From: Prauserella halophila
Lineage (GTDB): Bacteria; Actinomycetota; Actinomycetes; Mycobacteriales; Pseudonocardiaceae
Assembly (NCBI RefSeq): GCF_024171895.1
Contig: NZ_JAMTCQ010000008.1
Span: 992,001-1,056,000, forward strand
Direction of reading: 5' to 3'
DNA length: 64,000 bases
A model generated the notes under the pieces. The model saw only the letters and a program-made list of their open reading frames with translations, had not been told where the DNA came from and searched no databases. Positions within the stretch are counted from its first letter, which is position 1. Each line of letters starts with the position of its first letter. The position numbers and the translations under genes are program-made. Positions 17,535 through 27,600 of this stretch are shown here, piece after piece.

Positions 17535-19636
17535 ACCTCGTCGGTCAGCTTCTCGGCCGCCACGTCCCCGACGGCCACGTGCTCGGCACCGAGCCGGCCT
17601 GCCAGCGTCTTCGCCAGGCCGAGCCGCATGCGACCGGATTCACAGTCCATGACCACAGTGGACACCCCGCTGCGCGCCAGGCCGTCCGCGGTGGTGTGGG
17701 CACGCTGCAGCGCCTCGGGGCCACTGGTCGCCCGGCCGTCGGTCACGACGACCAGCAGTGGCCTGCGGTCGCCGTCGCGCAACGCCTCGACCCGCAGCAC
17801 CTCGGCCGCACGGGTCAGCCCTTCTGCTAGCGGCGTGCGCCCGCCGGTCGGCAACTCCTCCAGCCGTGCGGCCGCGACATCGACGCTGCCGGTCGGTGGT
17901 AGCGCCACCTGCGCCTCGGACGCGCGGAAGGTGACCAGCCCGACCTTGTCGCGGCGCTGGTAGGCATCCAGCAACAGCGACAGGACGGCGGTCTTCACCT
18001 CGCGCATGCGCGTTTTCGACCCCATCGAGCCGGACGAGTCGACACACAGCAGGACGAGGTTGCCCTCCTTGCCTTCCCGCCGGGCGAACCGCAGGTCCCG
18101 GGGCAGCACGACCGGACCGGCTCCGTCGGCGCGCGGACCACGCTGTGGTCGCTGCCGCGCCGCCGCCCGCAGCGTCGCGACGAGGTGCGGCGATCCGCTC
18201 CGCTCACCGTCCGGGCGGACGCCGACGATCCGGCCACGGTCCCCTTCGGCGCGGGAACGCCTGCCGTCCGCGCCCGCACCGGCGCCGTCGACGGTGAACA
18301 GCTTCGCCCGGTACGGCGTGTCCGTGCCGGCCCGCTGTTCGGTGTGTGGCTGGGCACCGTCGCCGTGTTCCGCGTCCGGATCGCCGTGTTGCGGATTCCG
18401 GGGCTCGTGTTGCGGGTTCCCGTTGCCGTGCTGCGGATTCTCGTCGGGCGCGCCCCCGCCGGGGCCGCCGTCAGGACCGTCGTCGTCGGGACCGTCACCG
18501 GGTCCGTCGTCATCGGGGCCGCCGTCGTCGGGGCCACCGTCGTCGGGACCGCCGTCGTCGGGACCGCCGGGACTGCCGTCGCCGCCGCTCTCGTCGTCCG
18601 GATCGTCGCTGTCCGGGTTCTGCTCCGGCGGCTCGGCGTCCTGGAGTGCCTGTTCCAGCTGCTCGGAGTCGATACCGGGAGCATCGAACGGGTTGCGCCT
18701 GCGCCGGTGCGGCAGGGCCAGCCTCGATGCGACGCGGATGTCCTCTGTGGACACGGTCGTGCGGCCGCACCAGGCGGCGTGGGCTGCGGCGGTGCGGGCC
18801 GTGACGATGTCGGCGCGCATGCCGTCGACCTCGAACGCGGCGCACACCTCCGCGATCTGCAGCAGCGCCTCGTCGGTCAGTTCCACCGACGGCAGCAGCT
18901 TGCGGGCCGCGGCGATCTCGGCGGCCAGCGCGGCGTCGTCGTCGGCGTATCCCGCAGCGAAGGCGTCCGGATCCGATTCGTAGGCCAGCCGCCGCCGCAC
19001 GACCTCGACCCGCTCGGCGGCGTCCCGGCTCGACGAGACCTCGACGGTCAGCCCGAACCGGTCCAGCAGCTGTGGCCGCAGTTCGCCTTCCTCGGGGTTC
19101 ATCGTTCCGATGAGGACGAACCGGGCGGCGTGCGAGACCGAAGCACCCTCCCGTTCGACCGTCACCCGTGCCATCGCCGCGGCATCGAGCAGCGTGTCGA
19201 CGAGGTGGTCGTGCAGCAGGTTGACCTCGTCCACGTAGAGCATCCCGCGGTGCGCGCCCGCGAGCAGGCCGGGCTGGAAATCGGTGACGCCGTCGCGCAG
19301 CGCACGTTCCAAGTCGAGCGAACCGACGACCCGCTCCTCGGCGGCCCCGACGGGCAGTTCCACCAGCCGGGCCGGCCTGCGGGACGACGGGACCGTCCGG
19401 TGTGGACCGTCGGGGCACGACGGGTCGGGCGCCGCCGGGTCGCAGGAGAACCGGCACCCGTCGACGACGTCCACATCGGGCAGCAACCCCGCGAGGGCGC
19501 GCACCATGGTGGATTTCGCCGTGCCCTTCTCGCCGCGCACCAGCACCCCGCCGATCGACGGTGAGATGGTGCACAACAGGAGGGCGAGGCGCAGTTCGGC
19601 CATTCCGACGACTGCCGTAAACGGGTACAGCCGCAT
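17516..19636 (-). CDS. ChlI-ChlD fusion type chelatase subunit, probable cobaltochelatase partner of CobN
   Basis: A 706-residue AAA+ and VWA protein: N-terminal ChlI-like ATPase (about 1-310; Walker A RGEKGTAKST, Walker B-like MLYVDEVNLL), an acidic linker (about 340-430) and a C-terminal VWA metal-ion domain (VDSSGSMGSKTRM). Such proteins power metal insertion into tetrapyrroles. With cobN in the same region and no photosynthesis genes, cobalt insertion into hydrogenobyrinic acid a,c-diamide is the likely role. The linker is repetitive: GPDD/GPDDG units (18481-18575), then NPQH-type heptapeptides from a 21-bp repeat (18364-18447). ATG 19636 is chosen; GTG 19642 is also possible. A B12 riboswitch precedes it. 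Confidence 0.88.
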   Translation of the reverse strand: MRLYPFTAVVGMAELRLALLLCTISPSIGGVLVRGEKGTAKSTMVRALAGLLPDVDVVDGCRFSCDPAAPDPSCPDGPHRTVPSSRRPARLVELPVGAAEERVVGSLDLERALRDGVTDFQPGLLAGAHRGMLYVDEVNLLHDHLVDTLLDAAAMARVTVEREGASVSHAARFVLIGTMNPEEGELRPQLLDRFGLTVEVSSSRDAAERVEVVRRRLAYESDPDAFAAGYADDDAALAAEIAAARKLLPSVELTDEALLQIAEVCAAFEVDGMRADIVTARTAAAHAAWCGRTTVSTEDIRVASRLALPHRRRRNPFDAPGIDSEQLEQALQDAEPPEQNPDSDDPDDESGGDGSPGGPDDGGPDDGGPDDGGPDDDGPGDGPDDDGPDGGPGGGAPDENPQHGNGNPQHEPRNPQHGDPDAEHGDGAQPHTEQRAGTDTPYRAKLFTVDGAGAGADGRRSRAEGDRGRIVGVRPDGERSGSPHLVATLRAAARQRPQRGPRADGAGPVVLPRDLRFARREGKEGNLVLLCVDSSGSMGSKTRMREVKTAVLSLLLDAYQRRDKVGLVTFRASEAQVALPPTGSVDVAAARLEELPTGGRTPLAEGLTRAAEVLRVEALRDGDRRPLLVVVTDGRATSGPEALQRAHTTADGLARSGVSTVVMDCESGRMRLGLAKTLAGRLGAEHVAVGDVAAEKLTDEVKRRAA
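18364..18447. repeat. 21-bp tandem repeat inside the chlID linker
   Basis: CGTGTT starts at 18364, 18385, 18406 and 18427 with a 21-base period, as in the intergenic array at 8072-8218. Read on the minus strand it gives NPQH-type heptapeptides. Shared unit and period in unrelated places suggest a spreading repeat. Confidence 0.75.
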
Positions 19637-19699
19637 GCACACTCCCTTGCTCGACGGCGGGTTTCCACGCCCACCGGGTTTCACACCACGCAAGCCCGC

Positions 19700-19795
19700 G
19701 GCCACCGAAGCTCTGACTTCCCGGCCTACCGGCCGGTCACAGTGGCGGGACCGTCCCGGATTCGCACCGGGTTCCACGACGACCGCTTCCTGCGG
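19700..19795 (-). promoter_or_regulatory. Cobalamin riboswitch upstream of chlID-cobO-cobB-cobC
   Basis: On the minus strand: TGGAACCCGGTGCGAATCCG, GGGACGGTCCCGCCACTGTGA, a GGCCGG-containing hairpin, then GGAAGTCAGAGCTTCGG. GAAGC (19789-19785) pairs with GCTTC (19711-19707) near the closing stem. It lies 65-160 bases before the chlID start, so the operon for cobalt chelation and adenosylation should be repressed by cobalamin. The divergent cobL starts at 19858, so the riboswitch transcript must start close to or within the cobL 5' region. Confidence 0.95.
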
Positions 19796-19857
19796 CATCA
19801 TCGCACACGTTCCACCGCCCGCGGGTGTTCGCCGCAACACAACTACCGTGGCTCAGC

Positions 19858-21048
19858 GTGAGAATCACCGTGGTGGGCATCGGCGCGGACGGGTGGCAGG
19901 CACTGCCACCGGACTCGCGCGCCGAGCTCGAGACGTGCGACGTGCTGCTCGGCGGGCCCCGGCAGCTCGACCTGGTTCCCGACGGCCCGTACGAGAAGCG
20001 CCCCTGGCCCAGTCCGCTGCTGCCCGCGCTCGACGACGTCCTCGCGGAGCTGGCCGACCGCCGCGTCGGCGTGCTCGCCAGCGGGGATCCGCTGCTGTCG
20101 GGCATCGGCGGCACGCTGGTCCGCAGGCTGGGCGCCGATGCGGTGCGGATCGTGCCGGCGGTGTCGTCGGTGACACTGGCCCGCGCGCGACTGGGCTGGA
20201 CCGCCGAGGAGACCGATGTCGTCAGCGCCGTCGGCCGCGACGCCCACAAGGTGCTCCGCGCGCTGGCCCCCGGCAGGCGGGTGCTCGTGCTCAGCTCCGG
20301 CGCCGACACCCCGGGAGACATCGCGGCCCTGCTGGCCGGGCACGGGTTCGGCGACAGCACCCTGACCGTGCTGGAGAACCTGGGCTCGGCCGGGGAACGC
20401 CGCCTCGACGGCACCGCCCGCGACTGGCCGCACCCACCGGGCGCGCCGCTCAACGTCGTCGCGATCAGCTGCGCCGGGCAGGCTCACCCCCTCCTGGCCG
20501 GCCTGCCCGACGAGGCGTTCGACCACGACGGCCAGCTCACCAAGCGCGACCTGCGCGCCAGTGCGCTCGCCCGGCTCGCGCCGACACCCGGCGAGCTGCT
20601 GTGGGACGTCGGAGCCGGTGCGGGCAGCGTCGCCGTCGAGTGGTGCCGCACACATCCCGCCAACCGGGCGATCGCCGTGGAATCACGGCCCGAACGCGCC
20701 GAACGCATCACCCGCAACGGTGCGAACCTCGGCGTCCCGGACCTCGACGTGGTCACCGGACGGGCACCCGAGGTGCTCGCGGACCTGGACACCCCGGATG
20801 CGGTGTTCGTCGGCGGCGGCGTCGGGGGCGCCGGGGTGCTGACCGCCTGCTGGGACGCGCTGCGCCCCGGCGGCAGGCTGGTGGCCCACGGCGTGACGCT
20901 CGAGGCCGAACAGGCGCTGGCCGCGCAGTACGCCGACCGCGGCGGCGAGCTGACCAGGATCTCCGTCGAACGCGCCGCACCGCTGGGCGGCCTGACCGGG
21001 TGGACCCCCGCCCGCGCTGTAACGCAATGGAATGTGAGGAAGCCGTGA
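19858..21048 (+). CDS. cobL: Precorrin-6Y C5,15-methyltransferase (decarboxylating)
   Basis: CobL (CbiET fusion) methylates C5 and C15 and removes the C12 acetate carboxyl. The 396 residues have an N-terminal tetrapyrrole methylase domain (ITVVGIGADGW, LASGDPLLSGIG) and, from about residue 210, a SAM-dependent CbiT-type domain (LLWDVGAGAGSVAVEW). GTG 19858 fits the conserved start. Its stop overlaps the cobM start as GTGA. Confidence 0.96.
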   Translation: MRITVVGIGADGWQALPPDSRAELETCDVLLGGPRQLDLVPDGPYEKRPWPSPLLPALDDVLAELADRRVGVLASGDPLLSGIGGTLVRRLGADAVRIVPAVSSVTLARARLGWTAEETDVVSAVGRDAHKVLRALAPGRRVLVLSSGADTPGDIAALLAGHGFGDSTLTVLENLGSAGERRLDGTARDWPHPPGAPLNVVAISCAGQAHPLLAGLPDEAFDHDGQLTKRDLRASALARLAPTPGELLWDVGAGAGSVAVEWCRTHPANRAIAVESRPERAERITRNGANLGVPDLDVVTGRAPEVLADLDTPDAVFVGGGVGGAGVLTACWDALRPGGRLVAHGVTLEAEQALAAQYADRGGELTRISVERAAPLGGLTGWTPARAVTQWNVRKP

Positions 21049-21830
21049 CCGTCCATTTCATCGGTGCCGGACCGGGCGCCGCCGACCTGATCACCGTCCG
21101 CGGGCAGCAGCTGCTCGCGAGCTGCGGCGTCTGCCTCTACCCGGGCAGCCTCACGCCGACCGACCTGCTCGCGCATTGCCCGGACGGTGCCACGCTGGTC
21201 GACACCGCCGACCTGACGCTCGACGAGATCATCGGTGAGCTGGCCTCCGCACACGAGGCGGGCCACGACGTCGCGCGGCTGTGTTCCGGCGATCCGGCCG
21301 TCTACAGCGCGGTCGCCGAACAGATGCGCCGCCTCGACGCCGCCGGCGTGCCGTACGACGTCGTCCCGGGTGTGCCCGCGTTCTCCGCGGCCGCGGCCGT
21401 GCTGGGCCGGGAGCTGACCGTGCCGACCGTCGGGCAGAGCCTCATCCTCACCCGGGCGCAGGCCCGTTCGACCTCGATGCCCGAGGGCGAGGAGCTGGCG
21501 ACACTGGGCGCATCGGGAGCGACGCTGGCCCTGCACCTGGCGGTGAACCGCGTCGAGCAGGTCGTCGAGGAGCTCCTGCCGCACTACGGCGCGGACTGCC
21601 CCGCCGCCGTGGTCGCCAAGGCCACGCAGCCGGGCGAGACCGTGCTCCGCGGCACCCTCGGTGACATCGCGGGCCGGGTGCGGGACGCCGGACTGAACCG
21701 CGCGGCGATGATCTTCGTGGGCCAGGTCCTGGCCGCCGAGAACTTCCCCGACAGCTTCCTGTACTCCGCGGGCCGCGAACGGCATGCACCCGGTGACCCC
21801 TACTGCGAAAACGGGGGACAGCCCCACTGA
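21045..21830 (+). CDS. cobM: Precorrin-4 C11-methyltransferase
   Basis: CobM (CbiF) methylates C11 of precorrin-4. The 261 residues start MTVHFIGAGPGAADLITVRG and contain the SAM-binding CSGDPAVYSAVAEQ and the family segment SLILTRAQARSTSMPEGEEL. GTG 21045 overlaps the cobL stop. Length and motifs are normal. Confidence 0.97.
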   Translation: MTVHFIGAGPGAADLITVRGQQLLASCGVCLYPGSLTPTDLLAHCPDGATLVDTADLTLDEIIGELASAHEAGHDVARLCSGDPAVYSAVAEQMRRLDAAGVPYDVVPGVPAFSAAAAVLGRELTVPTVGQSLILTRAQARSTSMPEGEELATLGASGATLALHLAVNRVEQVVEELLPHYGADCPAAVVAKATQPGETVLRGTLGDIAGRVRDAGLNRAAMIFVGQVLAAENFPDSFLYSAGRERHAPGDPYCENGGQPH

Positions 21831-21862
21831 CCCGACCGCCCCGCGACCGAGACCGTGGAGGC

Positions 21863-22471
21863 ATGACGGGCGACATTCTGGGCAGTGCGTGGCTCCTGCC
21901 GTTGCTGGCACTCGCCGTGCTGGCCGACGGTCCGCTGCCGTTCCTGCCCAGTGAACCGGTCCTCCTCTCGTCGGTCGCGGCGGCAGGCGATCCCGGCCGC
22001 GTGGCCGCCCTCGCGGCGGCGGCCTTCGTGGGATCGCTCGCCGGGGACGCGGTGCTGTACACGCTCGGCCGGTCGTCGCACCGGTTCCTGCGTGGCAGGC
22101 GCGACGACACCCGGGTGCGCAGGCACCTGCACCGCAGGCCGATGCTGACGCTCGTGGCGGTGCGATTCCTGCCCGGCGGCCGCCTGGTCAGCGTCGCGGC
22201 GGCCGGCCGGGTGCGGATTCCGGTGGCCCGGTTCGCCGCAGCCACGCTCGTCAGCTCCGCCGTCTGGTGCGGATACATGACCGGCATGGGCCTGCTGATA
22301 GCCCCGGTCACCCGCGGTGATCCGGTGCTGTCACTGCTCGCCGGGATCTGCATGGCCACGGTCATCGGCGCTGCGGGCGAGGCCGTCCGGAGGATCGGGG
22401 CCGCCCGCCGGAGCGCCGCGCCGGCAGCTCCGCTGCCGGCGCATGCAGCGCTGCCCACTGCTGTGCGGTGA
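21863..22471 (+). CDS. VTT (DedA/SNARE-associated) family membrane protein
   Basis: A 202-residue protein with about five hydrophobic segments and the VTT pattern: PFLPSEPVLLSS near the start, GSLAGDAVLYTLGR, then VAVRFLPGGRLVSVAAAGRVRIP, comparable to the RF.P..R..... motif of DedA proteins. DedA members are linked to lipid flipping and membrane homeostasis. It starts 32 bases after cobM, with GTGGAGG just ahead of ATG 21863, so it is likely cotranscribed with cobL-cobM. A role in cobalamin synthesis is not evident. Confidence 0.75.
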   Translation: MTGDILGSAWLLPLLALAVLADGPLPFLPSEPVLLSSVAAAGDPGRVAALAAAAFVGSLAGDAVLYTLGRSSHRFLRGRRDDTRVRRHLHRRPMLTLVAVRFLPGGRLVSVAAAGRVRIPVARFAAATLVSSAVWCGYMTGMGLLIAPVTRGDPVLSLLAGICMATVIGAAGEAVRRIGAARRSAAPAAPLPAHAALPTAVR

Positions 22472-22502
22472 GCCCGCGGGGCAGGGCTGTGGCGGGCACC
22501 CC

Positions 22503-22534
22503 GTTGTCGGCGAGCCATGTTGTCGGCGAGCCAT
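22503..22534. repeat. Perfect 16-bp tandem duplication
   Basis: GTTGTCGGCGAGCCAT occurs at 22503-22518 and again at 22519-22534 with no gap. It lies in the 265-base spacer between the VTT gene and cbiD, in which I see no gene. Confidence 0.8.
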
Positions 22535-22623
22535 CGGCGCACCGCGGCGCGGTGCGCGTGCGGTGTACACCCGGTCGACCGAATTTCCCACCACGCCCGG
22601 TAACCACCCTGCCGCCCGGGGAT

Positions 22624-22676
22624 GCCCCGAAGGGCACCTTGGGGGCGCTCAACGCCCCCAAGGTGCCCTTCGGGGC
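22624..22676. terminator. 24-bp perfect hairpin between two convergent genes
   Basis: Left arm 22624-22647 and right arm 22653-22676 are perfectly complementary over 24 bases with a 5-base loop (CTCAA), followed by GTTTTCC. The position between the convergent VTT gene and cbiD fits a two-way terminator. The long GC-rich arms built of CCCCGAAGGGCACC and CCTTGGGGGCG are also the kind of palindrome that recurs across some actinobacterial genomes. Confidence 0.85.
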
Positions 22677-22736
22677 GTTTTCCTGCCCACCCGGATGCAC
22701 ACCTCCTGCGCCGGTGTGGTTACGAAGCGTATGCGG

Positions 22737-23807
22737 TCAGCCCGACCTGCCGACGATCGTGCCCGCGCGGTCGATGGCGACGACGTCGACGTGTACGGGC
22801 GCATCGCCGAGCACCTCGGCCGCCTGCTCCCGAGCCCGTTCGGCCACCAGGTCGCCCAGCTCCAGGCCCGCTTCGCGGGCGAGTTCCAGCGCATGCAACG
22901 CCGTGTTCGCACCATCGATCGTGGCCACCAGCTCACCCCGGCCCGCCCGCTCGGCGATGTCGGCCAGCAACGCGAGGTCCACCTGCGAGCGCTTCGAATG
23001 CAGGTCCAGATGCCCCGCGGCCAGTTTCGACAGCTTCGCGAACCCACCGGACAGCGTCAGCCGCGGCACCGGGTTCTTGCGCAGGTACTTCAGCACCGCC
23101 CCCGCGAAGTCGCCCATGTCGAGCAGCGCCTCGTCCGGCAGGTCGTACATCTCCTTCGCCACGCGCTCGGACGTCGAGCCGACGGCGCCCGCGACGTGCT
23201 CCAGCCCCAGCGCCCGCGCGACGTCGACCCCGCGGCGGATGCTGTCGATCCACGCCGAGCACGAGTACGGCACCACCACACCCGTCGTCCCCAGTATCGA
23301 CAGACCGCCGACGATGCCGAGCCGCGGATTCCACGTGTGCCGGGCCATCTCCTCACCGCCGTCGACGCCGATCTCCACGACGAGGTCGGCGCCGCCACCG
23401 TGCTCGGCGGCCACCCGCTGCACCGCCTCGGTCATCAACCGCCGCGGCACCGGGTTGACGGCGGCCTCGCCGACGTCGAGCGGCAGCCCGGGCAGCGTCA
23501 CCGTGCCGACCCCCGCACCCGCGCGGAACGTGACCCCGCTACCGGCCTGCCCCGGCCGCACGGTGGCGATCACCAGTGCACCGTGCGTGACGTCCGGGTC
23601 GTCGCCCGCGTCCTTGATCACCCCGGCGCTCGCCTCGCCGTCACCGAGCCGCTCGGTGGCCAAGGCGAACGACGGGCGCCGCTCCTTCGGCAGCCGCACC
23701 TCGACCGGGTCGGGGAACGCACCGGTCAGCAGCGCGGTGTAGGCGGCGGTCGTCGCCGCCGTGGCACAGGCTCCCGTCGTCCAGCCATACCGGAGCTGCT
23801 CGGTCAC
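22737..23807 (-). CDS. cbiD: Cobalt-precorrin-5B (C1)-methyltransferase
   Basis: CbiD methylates C1 of the corrin ring. The 356 residues open with LRYGWTTGACATAATTAAY, the family signature, and contain KDAGDDPDVTHGA, VTLPGLPLDVGEAAVNPVPR, GTTGVVVPYS and GDFAGAVLKYLRKNPVPRLTLSGGFAKL. The start is GTG 23807. CbiD is classed with the anaerobic pathway, yet it is the only C1-methylase visible here, beside aerobic-type CobG and CobN. It is divergent from cobK, with 76 bases between. Confidence 0.95.
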   Translation of the reverse strand: MTEQLRYGWTTGACATAATTAAYTALLTGAFPDPVEVRLPKERRPSFALATERLGDGEASAGVIKDAGDDPDVTHGALVIATVRPGQAGSGVTFRAGAGVGTVTLPGLPLDVGEAAVNPVPRRLMTEAVQRVAAEHGGGADLVVEIGVDGGEEMARHTWNPRLGIVGGLSILGTTGVVVPYSCSAWIDSIRRGVDVARALGLEHVAGAVGSTSERVAKEMYDLPDEALLDMGDFAGAVLKYLRKNPVPRLTLSGGFAKLSKLAAGHLDLHSKRSQVDLALLADIAERAGRGELVATIDGANTALHALELAREAGLELGDLVAERAREQAAEVLGDAPVHVDVVAIDRAGTIVGRSG

Positions 23808-23883
23808 ACAATCACTCCGTCAGTGCTCGCTTACGTCACACACTCGCCCGGCCGGGCGGAGAGCTCGGTCAGACTGTCGGGTC

Positions 23884-24636
23884 ATGGGAAGTATCGCTCC
23901 ACACGTACTGGTCCTCGGCGGCACGTCCGAAGCTCGCGCACTCGCCGCCGAACTCGTGGCCCGCGACATCCCGGTGACATCGTCCCTCGCGGGCCGCGTG
24001 GCGAAGCCGCGCCTCCCTGAGGGTGACATCCGAGTGGGTGGTTTCGGCGGCCCCGACGGTCTCGCGCGGTGGCTGGCCGACCACGACGTCCGCGTCGTCG
24101 TCGACGCGACGCACCCGTTCGCGAGGCGGATCTCCGCGTCCGCCGCCACGGCGACCGCGGCGGCCGGGGTGCCGGTGCTGCGCCTCGAACGGCCCGGATG
24201 GCAACCGGGCGCGGGCGACGACTGGCACTGGGCCGACACACTCGCCGACGCGGCACGACTGCTGCCCGAACTCGGCACCAGGGCGCTGCTCACCACCGGC
24301 AGACAGGGACTCACCGAGTTCGCCGACCTCGACATGTGGCTGCTCGCCCGCTGCGTCGATCCGCCGGACGAGACCGACGGCCCGCTGCCTGCCCGCCTCG
24401 AGGTGACGCTGTCCCGCGGTCCGTATCGCGTGGCCGAGGAGACGGAGCTGCTCCGGCGGCATCGCATCGACGTACTCGTGACGAAGGACAGCGGCGGGGA
24501 CCTGACCGTGGCGAAGCTCCACGCGGCACGCGAAGCGGCCGTTCCGGTCGTCGTCGTACGTCGTCCGCCACGACCGGATATGCCCCATTCGGCCGATGTA
24601 AAATCCGCCGTACGCTGGCTTGTCGACCACCTGTGA
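23884..24636 (+). CDS. cobK: Precorrin-6A reductase
   Basis: CobK (CbiJ) uses NADPH to reduce a double bond of precorrin-6A. The 250 residues start HVLVLGGTSEARALAAEL, and show VVVDATHPFARRISA, LTTGRQGL, LSRGPYRVAEE and LVTKDSGG, all typical. ATG 23884 is the natural start. It is followed at 51 bases by the unrelated emb gene. Confidence 0.96.
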   Translation: MGSIAPHVLVLGGTSEARALAAELVARDIPVTSSLAGRVAKPRLPEGDIRVGGFGGPDGLARWLADHDVRVVVDATHPFARRISASAATATAAAGVPVLRLERPGWQPGAGDDWHWADTLADAARLLPELGTRALLTTGRQGLTEFADLDMWLLARCVDPPDETDGPLPARLEVTLSRGPYRVAEETELLRRHRIDVLVTKDSGGDLTVAKLHAAREAAVPVVVVRRPPRPDMPHSADVKSAVRWLVDHL

Positions 24637-24687
24637 CCCCAGCCCCGCGGGTGTGGCGCCGGCGGAGCCCCGCTAGCGTGACCTCCG

Positions 24688-27600
24688 ATGCCGCCAGCGA
24701 TCTCGACCTCGACGGACAATTCCGGCGAACAACCGGGGCACTCGGGCAGCTCCACCGGATCAACGGGCCCTCGCGCGAACACACAGAAGAAGTGGCTCGC
24801 CACGATCCTGGGGCTCGTCGCCGCCGTGTGCGCCGTCGCGTACCCGTTCCTGCCCGTGGTCCAGGACACCGCGCGGATCAGCTGGCCCGCAGGCGGCAGC
24901 ACCGAACAGGTCAACGCCCCGCTCGCCGGATACTGGGCCCAGGAACTCACGGCCGACGTCCCGTGCGCGACGGCCAGATCGCTCGACGACCGCGCCGCAG
25001 GTACGGCGAACCTGCTCTCGACGATCCCGCCGGAACGCATCGAGGACGGCGCCGGCATGCAGCTGCGGGTCAACGACCACACCCTCATCGCGTTCAGCCG
25101 CGGCGAGCAGGTCGCCCGCCAGCCGCTGCCCGCGGGCGACTGCACCATCTCGGTGTCCTCGACCGCCGAGCACACGAGCCTCTCGGTCGACGGCACCCCG
25201 GTGTATGCCGAGGACGGCGACGTACGACCGCGGGTCGTCGGCATCTACTCGTCGATCGAGACCGGGCAGGACCCGGTCGACGGGCTGGCGGTGTCGATCA
25301 CCCCGGACACCCGCTACCAGTCGGAACCGACGGTGCTGAAAACCGTCGTGGGCGGCATCGCCGTCGTCGCACTGCTGGGCTGCCTGTTCGTGGTCAACCG
25401 GCTCGACCGCGGCTTCGCCCGCCGCGCACCGCGCTGGGCCCCGACCGGCTGGTGGCGGCTGACCGGGCGCGATGCGCTCGTCGTCGGGATGCTCGGTGTC
25501 TGGGTGTTCATCGGCCCCGTCACCGCCGACGACGGCTACATCCTGTCGATGGCCCGCGTCGCCGAGGACGCCGGGTACCTCACGAACTATCACCGGTGGT
25601 TCGGCGTCGCTGAGGCACCGTTCGGCTGGTTCTACCACGTCTACGAGCTGATGGCGCACGTCAGCACGGTCGCGCCGTGGATCAGGCTGCCGTCGTTCCT
25701 GCTCGGCGTGCTCAGCTGGCTGCTCATCAGCCGCGAGGTGATGCCCCGCCTCGGCAGGGCGGTCCGGTCCAGCCGTGCGGCCGGCTGGGCCGCGGCGACG
25801 GTGTTCCTGGTCTGGTGGATGACCTACAACACCGGTACCCGGCCCGAACCGGTCGCCGCGGTCGGCTCGCTGCTCGCCCTCTGCGCCGTCGAGCGCGCAC
25901 TGGTCACCCGGCGGCTGCTGCCGGTCTGCCTCGGCCTGCTCGCCGCCGCGTTCACCCTGGCCGCCACCCCCACGGGACTCATCGCGGTCGCCCCGTTCCT
26001 GGTCGCGGCCAAGCCGCTGTTCCAGCTGCTGCGCCAGCGCGCCCGCGACAACGGCTGGATTCCGGTACTCGCCCCGATCGCAGGCGCCGGCCTCCTGGTG
26101 CTGGTCGTCGTGTTCGCCGACCAGACGTTCGCCACGGTCCTGGAAGGCACCCGCCTGCGGACCGCGGTCGGGCCGAACCTGTCGTGGTTCCAGGAGCTGA
26201 ACCGCTACGAGCTGCTGTTCACCGACTCCGCGGACGGCTCGGCCACCCGCCGGTTCCCGGTGCTGCTGCTTCTGCTGTGCACGGCTGCGTGCCTGGCCGT
26301 GCTGTTGCGCCGCAGCCGGATCAACGGGGCCGCGCTCGGGCCGAGCCGCCGCCTCATCGGCACCACCGCGGTGTTCTTCCTGCTCATGGCCCTGACGCCG
26401 ACCAAGTTCACGCACCACTTCGGTGCCTTCGCCGCGGTCGGCGCAGCCATGGCCGGGTTGACGGCACTGGCGGTCAGCGCGTCGGTGCTGCGGTCGCGGC
26501 GCAACCAGGCACTGTTCGTGGCCGGACTGCTCGGCGTCGCCGCGCTGGCACTGACCGGGCCGAACGCGTACTGGTTCGTCTCCCGCCTCGGCGTGCCGTG
26601 GTGGAACATGGCGCCCCAGCTGTTCGGCATCAAGCTGGCCACGGTGCTGCTGGCCGGTGCGGCGCTGTTCGCGCTGTACGCGTTCGTCGAGAACATCCGC
26701 GCGGGACGTCCGCAGGCGCCGCAACCGTCGCAGCACCGCATGCTGTTCCGCGGCTCGCTCGCGTTCGTCATGGTCAGCGGACTGTTCGTCGCCGCAGAGG
26801 TCGGCTCCATGGCCAAGGCGATCCACGAGCAGCGCGACACGTACTCGTTCGGCAAGGCCAACGCCGAGCACGTGCTGGGCTCCAGTTGCGGCCTCGGCGA
26901 CTACGTGATGGTCGAACGCGACCCGGTGTCGAGCATGCTCGAGCAGCTGCCAGCGGGCCGGCAACGCACCGCCCCGCAGCAGGAGACGCAGCCGGGACAG
27001 AACCGGCCCGGGGAGCTGCCCGAACCGGCGCAGGCGAACGGCCCCGTGCAGGCGGGTTTCCACACCGAACCGCTCGGCGACGGCGACGCGCTGGCCGAAC
27101 CGCCGCACGGGTTCACCCCGGAATCGGTGCCGATGTGGAGCAGCTACAACGAGTCCGCGAACCCGACCGGACAGCTGCGCACGCACTGGTTCGGGCTCGG
27201 CGAGCGCGGCGACGCCGACCAGATCACACTGTCGGCCTACGCACCGGGCGGCAAGGCCACGCGGGTGGGGCTGGAGTTCGGCAGGCCGACCGCGCAGGGC
27301 TTCGAGGTCGTGGGCACCGAAGAACTACTCGCCTCCGGCGACGGCGACGGCGAGTGGAAGGACCTGCGGCTGAGTCTCGACCGGACCCCCGATCGCGCCA
27401 CCGCCGTGCGCGTGGCCGCCCACGACGACGACCTCACCGAGGACGGCTGGGTCGCCGTGACCGCACCACGCCTGCCGACGTTCACCACGCTGACCGAACG
27501 CGTCGGCGACGCGCCCGTCTACATCGACTGGCCTGCCTCGTTCGTCTACCCGTGCCTGAACCCGATGACGATCCGCAACGGCATCTACGAGATGCCCGAG

